Assembly: GCA_937902925.1 (NCBI GenBank) | Contig: CALFNN010000023.1 | Span: forward strand, 1-36,486 | Source: an uncultured Opitutaceae bacterium | GTDB lineage: Bacteria; Verrucomicrobiota; Verrucomicrobiia; Opitutales; Opitutaceae | Direction: 5' to 3' | Length of the DNA: 36,486 bases | In this document: one piece after another, positions 16,666 to 23,719 of the stretch | Layout: every line of letters begins with the position of its first letter | Position numbering within the stretch: the stretch's first letter is position 1 | Position numbers and translations under genes: made by a program | The notes under the pieces: model-generated | Told to the model about the DNA's origin: nothing | Databases searched by the model: none | The model's input: the letters and a program-made list of their open reading frames with translations, nothing else

Positions 16666-16697
16666 GCGGCCCCAGGGCGGCACCGCCGGGCAAAAGG

Positions 16698-16727
16698 AAG
16701 CCACGGCGCCAGTCCGCGCCGTGGCTT
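16698..16727 (-). terminator. Perfect 12-bp hairpin between convergent genes
   Basis: AAGCCACGGCGC (16698-16709), a six-base loop, then GCGCCGTGGCTT (16716-16727) form a perfect stem. On the minus strand it is followed by CC and TTTT, so it best fits as the terminator of the outer-membrane protein gene ending at 16768. It may also stop the PqiA-like transcript. A related hairpin follows the paralogous gene at 17614-17641. Confidence 0.7.
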
Positions 16728-16767
16728 GGATGCCACGCTCCGGGCCGGGCGGCCCGGGCGCTGGTTC

Positions 16768-17430
16768 CTAGAAGTGATAATTCACCCCGAGGGAATACTC
16801 GGTCTGGTTCGTCGCTTGCCGGATGTCGTCGTATTGGACCTTCAGGGTCGTGCTCCATTGCGGATTGAACCGGTAGGTCGCCTTCGCCCCATAATCGAAC
16901 TCGTTCTGGTTGTATCCCGTCTCGCGCACGAAGTTCACATACGGCGTCACGGCGACGGCCGGGGCCACCTGAAACTCGACGCCGGTGCCCGCCAGCAGGC
17001 CAAAGCCGTTGCGACTCGCGACGGAATCGCCGTTGATCCAGTCCCAATTCACGCCGGCGGTGACAAAGGGCTTGCCCCAGTCCCGCTTGAGAAAGCCGGT
17101 CAGGGCGGTGTCGACCCGCTGTTCCGTGATCTTCAGGCCAAAGGCATGCGCCCGCATCCAGTTGTAGTCGACGGTCAGGTCGAGCTGGTCGACCAGCGGC
17201 TGGTTGTAATACACGTTCCAACCGCGCGCGACACTGGGCGCATTGCTGCCCAGATCGGCATAGTTGCCCGCGATGCCGGCGTAGGGTGAACCCAGCAGTC
17301 CCTGCGCCGTGGCGGCGCCCGGTTTTGGCACCGCGACATTGGCGCTCTGTGCGTGCGCCGCCACCGCAAGGCCCAAAGCGGCCGCCGCGGCGAGGAGGAA
17401 AAATTTCAACGAGTGATTATGTGTGGTCAT
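16768..17430 (-). CDS. Outer-membrane beta-barrel protein, paralog 1
   Basis: The 220-residue protein has a clear signal peptide (FFLLAAAAALGLAVAAHA, cleaved near residue 27). The mature part alternates polar and hydrophobic residues with many aromatic residues (GWNVYYNQPL, LTVDYNWMRAHAFGLK, PFVTAGVNWDWINGD), as in small beta-barrels. It ends in NYHF with a terminal Phe, the usual outer-membrane assembly signal. The next gene codes for a protein of the same length and pattern. The ATG at 17430 fits the signal peptide; the frame is open to 17601 but that part is not protein-like. The function is unknown. It is probably transcribed from its own promoter, since an AT-rich stretch with repeats lies 70-100 bp upstream. 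Confidence 0.75.
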   Translation of the reverse strand: MTTHNHSLKFFLLAAAAALGLAVAAHAQSANVAVPKPGAATAQGLLGSPYAGIAGNYADLGSNAPSVARGWNVYYNQPLVDQLDLTVDYNWMRAHAFGLKITEQRVDTALTGFLKRDWGKPFVTAGVNWDWINGDSVASRNGFGLLAGTGVEFQVAPAVAVTPYVNFVRETGYNQNEFDYGAKATYRFNPQWSTTLKVQYDDIRQATNQTEYSLGVNYHF

Positions 17431-17498
17431 GTTTTTCGATGTTCTGTCGCGCCGACACGAAGTCGCCGCAACGGTCGGCTCTGACTGCGCCCGCCACC

Positions 17499-17530
17499 GA
17501 AATTTCCCTGAAAAATTTCCGAAATTTTCG
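17499..17530 (-). promoter_or_regulatory. AT-rich direct repeats upstream of outer-membrane protein gene
   Basis: In otherwise GC-rich DNA, plus-strand gaaatttcc (17499-17507), aaaatttcc (17512-17520) and gaaatttt (17521-17528) occur about 70-100 bp before the start at 17430. They could be a regulator's binding site or an UP-element-like promoter part. No match to a known operator is claimed. Confidence 0.35.
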
Positions 17531-17613
17531 CCGGCCGCGGAACAACTCGTGAAATTATTTTTCGCCCGCGCTGCGGAGCGGCACGGCTCACGCCGCCCCA
17601 CGCCCCGGAAGAA

Positions 17614-17641
17614 GGGCCACGGCGTCGCGGCACCGTGGCCC
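17614..17641 (-). terminator. Hairpin after outer-membrane protein paralog 2
   Basis: GGGCCACGG (17614-17622) pairs with CCGTGGCCC (17633-17641) around a ten-base loop. On the minus strand it begins 23 bp past the stop at 17665 and is followed by TTCTTCC. The stem shares the core GCCACGG with the hairpin after the paralogous gene. Confidence 0.55.
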
Positions 17642-17664
17642 GGGCAACCCGGCGGAATCGACCT

Positions 17665-18336
17665 CTAGAAGTGCCGGTTCATCCCCAGCGTGTAGCCGAG
17701 GTTGTGGTGTTCATCGAGCTCCGCCCCGAGCAAGCCGCTCCAGTCGCGCGCGAAACGGTAGGTGCCGTTGGCGCCGTAGGTCCAGGCGTGCTCGTTGAAA
17801 TGCGGCACTTCCTGGTAGTCCACGTAGGGCGCGACCGCCAGTTGCCGGGCCAGGCGGATTTCCGCCCCGGTGCCCGCGGTGTAGGCGAAGCCGTTGGATC
17901 GCACGCCGCCGAGGTTGCGCCACTGCCAGCCCGCGTTGCCCGCGAGAAACGGTTTCACCTCGCCCAGCGACGCGAGGTAGCCCGCAACCGTGATGCCCGT
18001 GTCGTGCCACCAGTAGTCGTTCCCGTTGGCCCCGCCCGTCCGGTAGTCGTAGTTGAACGCCGTATCGAGGCCGGGCGCGAGCGGCCGGTTGGAGACAAAG
18101 CCGTAGCGGTGCAAGGCGCGCGGCGGCGCGGCGGTGTGATGGACGTAGCCGAACCGCACGCCCGTGTAGTCTTCACCCAGCAAGCCGTAGCGGTCGTCCT
18201 GCATGGTGGATGCCCCGGCCGCCGTCAGGCTCGGGCTGATCGGCGTGGCCGGCTCCGGCGCTTGTTGGGCGGAGGCGGGCCCGATCAAGCCGAGCGCCGC
18301 CGTCGCAACGAGGAGATGTTTCAGGGAGGTTTTCAT
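17665..18336 (-). CDS. Outer-membrane beta-barrel protein, paralog 2
   Basis: The 223-residue protein has a signal peptide (LLVATAALGLIGPASA, cleaved before QQAPEP near residue 23). The mature part has the same layout as the protein at 16768-17430: a short linker, YGLLGEDYTGVRFGY in the place of SPYAGIAGNYADLGS, a repeated amphipathic strand pattern (LDTAFNYDYRTG, VKPFLAGNAGWQWRN, AYTAGTGAEIRLARQLAVAPYVDY) and a C-terminal MNRHF ending in Phe. Both were probably made by gene duplication. The function is unknown. The ATG at 18336 was chosen for the signal peptide. It is divergent from the peroxiredoxin gene across about 150 bp. Confidence 0.75.
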   Translation of the reverse strand: MKTSLKHLLVATAALGLIGPASAQQAPEPATPISPSLTAAGASTMQDDRYGLLGEDYTGVRFGYVHHTAAPPRALHRYGFVSNRPLAPGLDTAFNYDYRTGGANGNDYWWHDTGITVAGYLASLGEVKPFLAGNAGWQWRNLGGVRSNGFAYTAGTGAEIRLARQLAVAPYVDYQEVPHFNEHAWTYGANGTYRFARDWSGLLGAELDEHHNLGYTLGMNRHF

Positions 18337-18488
18337 GGTGATGATGAGTTGTTCTTTGGTTTCGGATCGCCGGGAAGGTTGCGGCCCGCCCGGTGCGCCA
18401 ACCGACCCCACCGCGTAAAAGTGTTCCCCGGAAAAACCGCCCCGCATGGCTTGCGAAATGCACGTCCTGCCCCATCGTGTCCCGCGCC

Positions 18489-19004
18489 ATGAAACTACGC
18501 CCCACCCTCGCCCTGATGTCCCTCTTCTCGCTCCTGTTCGCGTTCGCCAAGGGCGAATCGCTCAACGTCGGTGACGCCGCACCGGCGGTCGCCGGTGTCA
18601 CCGACGAAGGCAAGACCCTCAACCTCGGCGATGTCTACAAGGACAACAAATACACGGTCGTCTGGTTTTATCCGGCGGCGCTCACCGGCGGATGCACCAA
18701 GCAGGGCTGCTCGCTTCGCGACGGCGCGGCCGACCTCAGTGCGAAGGGTGCCACCATCGTCGGCGTCAGCGTCGACCCGATCGCGAAGCAGAAGGAGTTC
18801 AAGGAGCTCAATCACTTTCCCTACCCGCTGATCGCCGACACCGACAAGGTCATCGTGAAGGCCTTCGGTCAGGCCGGCACGGGCCGGGCCTCCCGCGAGT
18901 GCTACGTGATCAACCGCGACGGGAAAATCGTCTACAAGGACAAGGGCGTCACCGACAAGCAGGCCGAAAACGTCCTCGCGTTTCTCACCAGCCAGAAGAG
19001 CTGA
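18489..19004 (+). CDS. Exported thioredoxin-dependent peroxiredoxin (BCP/PrxQ type)
   Basis: The 171-residue protein carries the PrxQ active-site stretch FYPAALTGGCTKQGCSLRDG (60-79). Cys69 is the peroxidatic cysteine and Cys74, five residues later, the resolving one. The usual BCP sequence has TPGCT; here it is TGGCT. The rest (VGVSVDPIAKQKEF, FPYPLIADTDKVIVKAFG, RECYVINRDGKIVY) fits the family. Residues 1-22 are hydrophobic and signal-like (LALMSLFSLLFAFAKG), so it probably reduces peroxides in the periplasm, unlike cytoplasmic BCP. The start at 18489 gives this signal; the upstream ATG at 18393 does not look coding. A terminator follows. Confidence 0.9.
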   Translation: MKLRPTLALMSLFSLLFAFAKGESLNVGDAAPAVAGVTDEGKTLNLGDVYKDNKYTVVWFYPAALTGGCTKQGCSLRDGAADLSAKGATIVGVSVDPIAKQKEFKELNHFPYPLIADTDKVIVKAFGQAGTGRASRECYVINRDGKIVYKDKGVTDKQAENVLAFLTSQKS

Positions 19005-19025
19005 GCCGCCTGCCGGCGTGTTTAG

Positions 19026-19053
19026 GGGCGCACGATCGGTGCGCCCTTTTTTT
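19026..19053 (+). terminator. Rho-independent terminator of the peroxiredoxin gene
   Basis: GGGCGCAC (19026-19033), a five-base loop and GTGCGCCC (19039-19046) form a perfect 8-bp stem followed by seven T. It lies 22 bp after the stop codon. Confidence 0.9.
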
Positions 19054-19089
19054 CCGGCCGATTTATCGCGGAGGGAACCCGTCCGCTGC

Positions 19090-20022
19090 TCACAATTCCT
19101 CGTCACGCGCCCCCGGCAGGGCCGACGCCGTGGGATTTTTCCGGACGCGCATCAGCCACTCGTCAATGAGCGCGGTCCGGACGCGCGCCGCCTCCGGCCA
19201 CGGCGCGGCCACCAGGTCGATGACGTGCAACCCGCCGTCGGCGCCGCGCACGAAATTCCGTGCGTGCAGGTCCGCCACGAGAAATGCCCGTCCGCCGAGG
19301 AAAAACAGCCGCGGGTGATCGCGGTTCGCGCGGATGAAGCGCGAGGGAATCTCGATCAACCCCCGCGGCAGCGCGCCCGACATGTCGTCGCCCTGCGGCA
19401 GCGGCTCCCCGAGCGCCTGCTTTGCCACCACGATCCCCTCGGGCGTCACCGCCACGACTTCCGTCGCCATCCCGCCAAGCGCGTGGATGAGCAACAATTT
19501 CTCGAGCAGCGCGCGATAATCCCCGAGCCCGGCCTCGGCGAGCAGCGCCGTCTCCTCGCCGCGGCGAAACTCAAACGCGCTCCCGATCCGCTTCTCCTCG
19601 CGCGGCAGGTAAAATTTGTAGACCGAGCCGTCCGTCTCCGCCGCGAACGCCCACGCCTCGACGCCGCCGCCGATCCGCCGCAGTTTCCCATTCGCCTCCT
19701 CCAACGGATTTTCCGCCGCCTCGAGAAATCCGAAATCGCCCAGCGTCCGCAACGGCAGCAGGGCGCGCCAGGCCCGGATCGCCTCGCCCAGCGCCGCCCA
19801 CTCGCCGCCCGCGCCCTCGAGCAGCGCTACTTCGTCCTCGGCGAGCGTGACGAGATCGCGGTCCGAATCTGCGCGGAGACCGCATTCGGCTGCCGCCGCG
19901 CCGAGGCGAGCGAGCGTCGCCAGTCGTCGCTCGTGATCGTCTTGAAGAGCGGCTCGGTCCCCCGCTCCCGGGAGGAGCCGCCCGCGGAGGCGCGTGGGTT
20001 GGCCGGTGAAGGGGTCTTGCAT
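19090..20022 (-). CDS. Putative kinase-fold protein (resembling polyvalent-protein Ser/Thr/Tyr kinases)
   Basis: I do not recognise this 310-residue protein by name. The C-terminal two thirds has kinase-like marks in the right order. VEAWAFAAETDGSVYKFYLP (121-140) resembles a nucleotide-binding loop and beta-3 strand with Lys136. A helix with Glu residues follows (147-165). VADLHARNFV (249-258) looks like a catalytic loop with Asp251 and Asn256, and GGLHVIDLV (263-271) places Asp269 where the DFG Asp would be. This matches what I know of the small kinase domain found in polyvalent proteins and in stand-alone bacterial ORFs. The substrate is unknown. Residues 1-110 are helical and unassigned. 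It could instead be an aminoglycoside-phosphotransferase-like protein. Confidence 0.55.
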   Translation of the reverse strand: MQDPFTGQPTRLRGRLLPGAGDRAALQDDHERRLATLARLGAAAAECGLRADSDRDLVTLAEDEVALLEGAGGEWAALGEAIRAWRALLPLRTLGDFGFLEAAENPLEEANGKLRRIGGGVEAWAFAAETDGSVYKFYLPREEKRIGSAFEFRRGEETALLAEAGLGDYRALLEKLLLIHALGGMATEVVAVTPEGIVVAKQALGEPLPQGDDMSGALPRGLIEIPSRFIRANRDHPRLFFLGGRAFLVADLHARNFVRGADGGLHVIDLVAAPWPEAARVRTALIDEWLMRVRKNPTASALPGARDEEL

Positions 20023-20124
20023 GACGGGTCCGCTGACATGCGCGAACCGTCAGTGGCGTCGCGCGCGAACGCAAAGAGTTTTTCCCGACAACTTATTCGC
20101 CGGCGGAAACCGGGGTGAAAAGAA

Positions 20125-20181
20125 GGAAGCCGGAAACCCCGGAATCAAGTCATCGAACGGCGACGCCTTTTCCCGGCTTCC
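20125..20181. repeat. Imperfect inverted repeat in intergenic DNA
   Basis: GGAAGCCGGAAA (20125-20136) is answered by TTTCCCGGCTTCC (20169-20181), giving a stem with one bulge around a 32-base spacer. The right arm is followed by a second, partial copy (tggcttcc). It lies just after the stop of the CNNM-type gene on the minus strand and may act as its terminator, though no T run follows. Confidence 0.4.
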
Positions 20182-20193
20182 TGGCTTCCCGCT

Positions 20194-21522
20194 TCAACTT
20201 GCCTTCTGCGCGGCGGACGCTGGCGTTTTCCCCACCAGCACCTTGTCCACGCGCCGGCGGTCCATGTCGACGACCTCGAACCGCCAGCCGCTCCAGTCGA
20301 AAAAATCCCCCGCGGCCGGAATCCGGCCGAAGTGCGTGACGACGAAGCCGCCGAGCGTCTGAAAATCCGCCTCGCCCTCGTGCGGCAGCGGCTTGTCGAG
20401 CGCCAGCAGCGTTTTCAACTCGCCCGTCGGCAGCGTCGCATCGACCAGCCACGAGCCGTCCTCGCGCCGCTTCGCCTCCGGCTGCTCGTTCTTTCCGCGA
20501 TCCGGCAGATCGCCGACGATCGCCTCGAGCACGTCGATCAGCGTCACCAATCCCTGCACGGCGCCAAACTCGTCCGTCACGACTGCGATGTGCTTGCCGG
20601 TCTTCTTGAACTGCTCGAGCAACTGGATCGCCTTCATTTTTTCCGTCACGAACAGCGGCAGCAGCAGCAGGTTCTTGAGCGTCGTCGGCAGCCCGATCGC
20701 CGAGTGCGCCCACAACGCCTTCACCGCCACCATGCCGACCACCTGGTCGCGGTGACTCTGGTAGACGGGAAAATACGAATGCCCGCTCGTGACGATCTTC
20801 CGCCAGTTTGTGTCCTCCGGATCGTCGAGATTGAGGAAAACGATCTTCGGCCGCGGCGTCATGATCGTCGTCACCGGCCGCTTGTCCAACGCGAGCACGC
20901 GGTCGATCATCTCCTTCTCGGCGCGCTCGAACACGCCGGCGTGCAGCCCCTGCTCGATCAGCGCCCGCACTTCGTCGTCGCCCACCGCCTCGGCCGCCGG
21001 TCGCGTGCGCAACCCGATGAGCTTGACCAGGCCGTCCGTGCCCAGCTCAAAAATCCGCAACAGCGGCGCCGCCAGCCAGGCGAGCGACCGCATCGTGCCG
21101 CCGAGCAGCGCGGCGACTTTCTCCGGATGGGCGAGACCGATCCGTTTCGGCAGCAGTTCGCCGAACAGCAGCATGAACGACGTGAGTCCGAACGTCACCG
21201 CCACCAGCGAGAGCCAGCCGGCGTGCGGCGCCAGCGCCGGCCACTGCGCGAGGTGCCGGGCCACCTGACCCGCCAGTTTCGCGCCCGCGAGCACGCCCGC
21301 AATCATGCCGCTGAGCGTCAGCCAGAATTCCACCAGCGCGAGGAACCGCGCCGGCTGCTCGGTCAGGTGGAGCGCGTCCGCCGCGCCCTTGTCGCCAGCC
21401 GCCGCGAGCTTGCGCAGCCTCGTTTTCCGCGCCGAGACCACCGCCGTCTCCGCCATCGCCAGGATTCCGTTGGCCAGCACGAGCAGGGCGAGGATCAGCA
21501 GCTCGGTGGGAAGACTCAGCAT
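20194..21522 (-). CDS. CNNM/CorC (HlyC/CorC) family transporter: DUF21, two CBS, CorC domain
   Basis: The 442-residue membrane protein begins with a DUF21 domain (about 1-190) with about four membrane helices and family marks MAETAVVSARKTRL (23-36) and LLFGELLPKRIGLAHPEK. Two CBS domains follow (about 215-345), with VTTIMTPRPKIVFLNLDD, SYFPVYQSHRDQVVGMV and VVTDEFGAVQGLVTLIDVLE. The last 85 residues form the CorC/HlyC domain (DGSWLVDATLPTGEL, GFVVTHFGRIPAAGD). The family exports or controls Mg2+ or Co2+ and is sometimes labelled hemolysin, for which nothing here argues. It stands alone, 55 bp downstream of the SDR gene's stop on the same strand. Confidence 0.9.
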   Translation of the reverse strand: MLSLPTELLILALLVLANGILAMAETAVVSARKTRLRKLAAAGDKGAADALHLTEQPARFLALVEFWLTLSGMIAGVLAGAKLAGQVARHLAQWPALAPHAGWLSLVAVTFGLTSFMLLFGELLPKRIGLAHPEKVAALLGGTMRSLAWLAAPLLRIFELGTDGLVKLIGLRTRPAAEAVGDDEVRALIEQGLHAGVFERAEKEMIDRVLALDKRPVTTIMTPRPKIVFLNLDDPEDTNWRKIVTSGHSYFPVYQSHRDQVVGMVAVKALWAHSAIGLPTTLKNLLLLPLFVTEKMKAIQLLEQFKKTGKHIAVVTDEFGAVQGLVTLIDVLEAIVGDLPDRGKNEQPEAKRREDGSWLVDATLPTGELKTLLALDKPLPHEGEADFQTLGGFVVTHFGRIPAAGDFFDWSGWRFEVVDMDRRRVDKVLVGKTPASAAQKAS

Positions 21523-21577
21523 GGCGGCGAACCCACCCTAGCCGCTCCGCCCGGCGAGGCAACCCCTTTGCCAGCCC

Positions 21578-22351
21578 TCACAGCGCCGCCAGCAACCCGC
21601 CGTCGACGTAAATCACCTGGCCGTTGACGAAATCGGACGCCCGCGACGCGAGGAACACCGCCGCGCCCACCAACTCCTCGGGCTTGCCCCATCGTCCCGC
21701 CGGCGTCCGCCCGCAGATCCATCGGTTGAACTCCGCATTTTCCATCAGCGAACGGTTCAGCTCCGTCTCCATGTAGCCCGGCGCGATCGCGTTCGCCTGC
21801 ACGCCGTGCCTCGCCCACTCCACGGCCATCGCCCGCGTGAGCTGCTTCAACCCGCCCTTGGCCGCCGCATAGTTGCCGATCGTCGGGCGCGCGACATCGC
21901 TCATCACCGAGCAGATGTTGATGATTTTTCCCGCGCCGCGGGCGATCATCCGCGGTGCGACGGCGCGCGCGACGAGAAACGCGCTGGTGAGATTCGTGTC
22001 GAGCACCTCGCGCCACTGCGCCTCCGTCATCTCGGCGAGCGGCGCGCGGCGCTGGATGCCGGCGTTGTTCACGAGGATGTCGATCGGCGCGAACTCCGCC
22101 TCGATCTCCTCGACCTCGCGCATCGCCGCCTCGCCATCGGTCACGTCGAACGCCGCCATTGCCACGCGCGCGTCCTCCGCGTCCAGCGCCTTCGCTGTCG
22201 CGGAAAGTTTTTTCGCATCGCGGCCATTGAGCACAACCGCCGCGCCCGCCTGCGCGAGCCCGCGCGCGATGGCGAGCCCCAGGCCCTGACTCGAGCCGGT
22301 GACGAGTGCGGTGCGACCGGTCAGATCGAAAAGCGGATTCGTTTCAGCCAT
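21578..22351 (-). CDS. SDR-family oxidoreductase, gluconate 5-dehydrogenase-like
   Basis: The 257-residue enzyme is a classical short-chain dehydrogenase. TGSSQGLGLAIA (18-29) binds the nucleotide, NNAG is at 95-98 and N120, S148, Y161 and K165 (YAAAK) form the catalytic set. The N-terminus LFDLTGRTALVTGSSQGLG and the C-terminus CGRTPAGRWGKPEEL followed by FVNGQVIYVDGGLLAAL closely resemble gluconate 5-dehydrogenase / 5-keto-gluconate reductase; KduD-type 2-deoxy-3-keto-gluconate dehydrogenases are the alternative. It starts 6 bp after the stop of the MFS permease and is probably the last gene of an iolB-MFS-SDR operon, reducing or oxidising the sugar acid that the permease brings in. Confidence 0.8.
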   Translation of the reverse strand: MAETNPLFDLTGRTALVTGSSQGLGLAIARGLAQAGAAVVLNGRDAKKLSATAKALDAEDARVAMAAFDVTDGEAAMREVEEIEAEFAPIDILVNNAGIQRRAPLAEMTEAQWREVLDTNLTSAFLVARAVAPRMIARGAGKIINICSVMSDVARPTIGNYAAAKGGLKQLTRAMAVEWARHGVQANAIAPGYMETELNRSLMENAEFNRWICGRTPAGRWGKPEELVGAAVFLASRASDFVNGQVIYVDGGLLAAL

Positions 22352-22357
22352 CGCGCG

Positions 22358-23626
22358 TCACACTGCAAGCGGCCGCACGCGCCCGGCGAGCAGAAACAGC
22401 GACACCGTCGCCAGCGGTGCGAGCAACCCCGCGGTCACGAGCACCGGCGTGTAGGAAAAATTGTCCACGATCCAACCCGTGGAGAAATTGAAGATCATCG
22501 CCCCGAGCGCCGCCGAGCAGCCGGACAGCCCCGACACCGCGCCAACCACCCCGACCGGCAGGTAATCGCTCGGCAGCACCTGCACGTTGCTCACCCAGAA
22601 TTGAAACCCGAACAGCGTCACGCTGATGAACGCCAGCGCGACATACGGCGACTGCGCATAGGCCGCCGCGATCCCCGCCGGCATGCAGAGCGTGCCGATC
22701 GCGATCGCGGTCTTGCGCGCGCGGTTCACGCTCCAGCCGTGCTCGATCAGCCGGCCCGACAGCCAGCCGCCGATGAAGCAGCCGCAGCCCGCCGCGACAT
22801 ACGGCACCCACGCGGAGAGCCCGATCTCCTTCAGGCTGAACCCACGCGCCTTGCTCAGGTAGAGCGGCAGCCAGTTCAGATAAAGCCACCAGATCGGGTC
22901 GCCAAAAAATCGCGCGAGCACGATGCCCCAGACCTCGCGGCTGCGGAGCAGCACGCTCCACGGCACCGGCGGTTTCTCCGGCTCGTGCGGCGCGGCGGAG
23001 ACGGCGGCCGCGTTTTTGGCCACCGCGTTTTTCGGATAGAGCGTCAGCCAGGCGGTGAGCCACGCCACGCCCATCAGCCCCGTCGTGAGAAACACCATCT
23101 TCCAGCCGTAGCGCAGTTGCATCCACACGATGAGCGGCGGCGAAATCGCCGAGCCAAGCGCCGCACCGACGTTCGCGATCCCGATCGCCCACGCGCGCTG
23201 CCGCTCGGCGAACCACATCGCGAGCGTCCGCAGCGCCCCCGGCCAGTGCCCCGACTCGCCCAGCCCGAGCGCCGCCCGCGCCACGCTCAGGCTGGCGACT
23301 CCGCGGGCCAGCGCGTGCGCCATCTCCGCGATCGACCACCACCCGACGACCAGTGCCATCCCGCGCCGGTTGCCGATGCGGTCGACCACCGCGCCCCACA
23401 GCCACATCACCGAGGTGTAGCTCAGGAGAAACCAGGTCGTGAGCTTCGCGTATTGGAAATTCGAAAGGTGCAGATCCGCCTGCAACTGCGGCGCGAGCAC
23501 CGACACCGTCTGCCGGTCGACGTAGTTGATGACCGTGCCGGCAAGGATGAGTCCGAGGATCACCCAACGCCACGGCCGCTCGCCCTCGCGCGCCAACTGC
23601 GGGTCAGACTGGGGTAAAGCCGTCAC
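22358..23626 (-). CDS. MFS permease of the anion:cation symporter type (hexuronate/ExuT-like)
   Basis: The 422-residue protein has the 12-helix MFS plan. The first helix ends GTVINYVDRQTVSVLAPQLQ, a signature of the ACS family that includes ExuT (galacturonate/glucuronate) and sugar-acid carriers. The loop between helices 2 and 3 has GAVVDRIGNRRGM and helix 4-5 has LGLGESGHWPGALRTLAMWF, both typical of that family. A central loop (about 195-215, Ala-rich, then HEPEKPPVPW) separates the halves. It lies 93 bp after iolB and 6 bp before the SDR gene, so it likely takes up a uronate or aldonate. The exact substrate cannot be read from sequence. Confidence 0.85.
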   Translation of the reverse strand: MTALPQSDPQLAREGERPWRWVILGLILAGTVINYVDRQTVSVLAPQLQADLHLSNFQYAKLTTWFLLSYTSVMWLWGAVVDRIGNRRGMALVVGWWSIAEMAHALARGVASLSVARAALGLGESGHWPGALRTLAMWFAERQRAWAIGIANVGAALGSAISPPLIVWMQLRYGWKMVFLTTGLMGVAWLTAWLTLYPKNAVAKNAAAVSAAPHEPEKPPVPWSVLLRSREVWGIVLARFFGDPIWWLYLNWLPLYLSKARGFSLKEIGLSAWVPYVAAGCGCFIGGWLSGRLIEHGWSVNRARKTAIAIGTLCMPAGIAAAYAQSPYVALAFISVTLFGFQFWVSNVQVLPSDYLPVGVVGAVSGLSGCSAALGAMIFNFSTGWIVDNFSYTPVLVTAGLLAPLATVSLFLLAGRVRPLAV

Positions 23627-23719
23627 GCGCCGTCCAGCGAGCGGTGTCGCGCCGCCGCGGTCAACGCGCTTCTCGGTGGTATCGTTGAGCAGCGGCCACC
23701 CGGCGCGCCGCTGGCCGCG

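Noticed and set aside
15880-16704. Minus-strand frame of 274 codons opposite the PqiA-like gene
   Set aside because: The plus-strand gene has membrane helices and family motifs; the minus frame is His/Glu/Arg-rich antisense sequence.
20194-21522. Hemolysin
   Set aside because: The DUF21-CBS-CorC plan belongs to ion transporters; the hemolysin label is historical.
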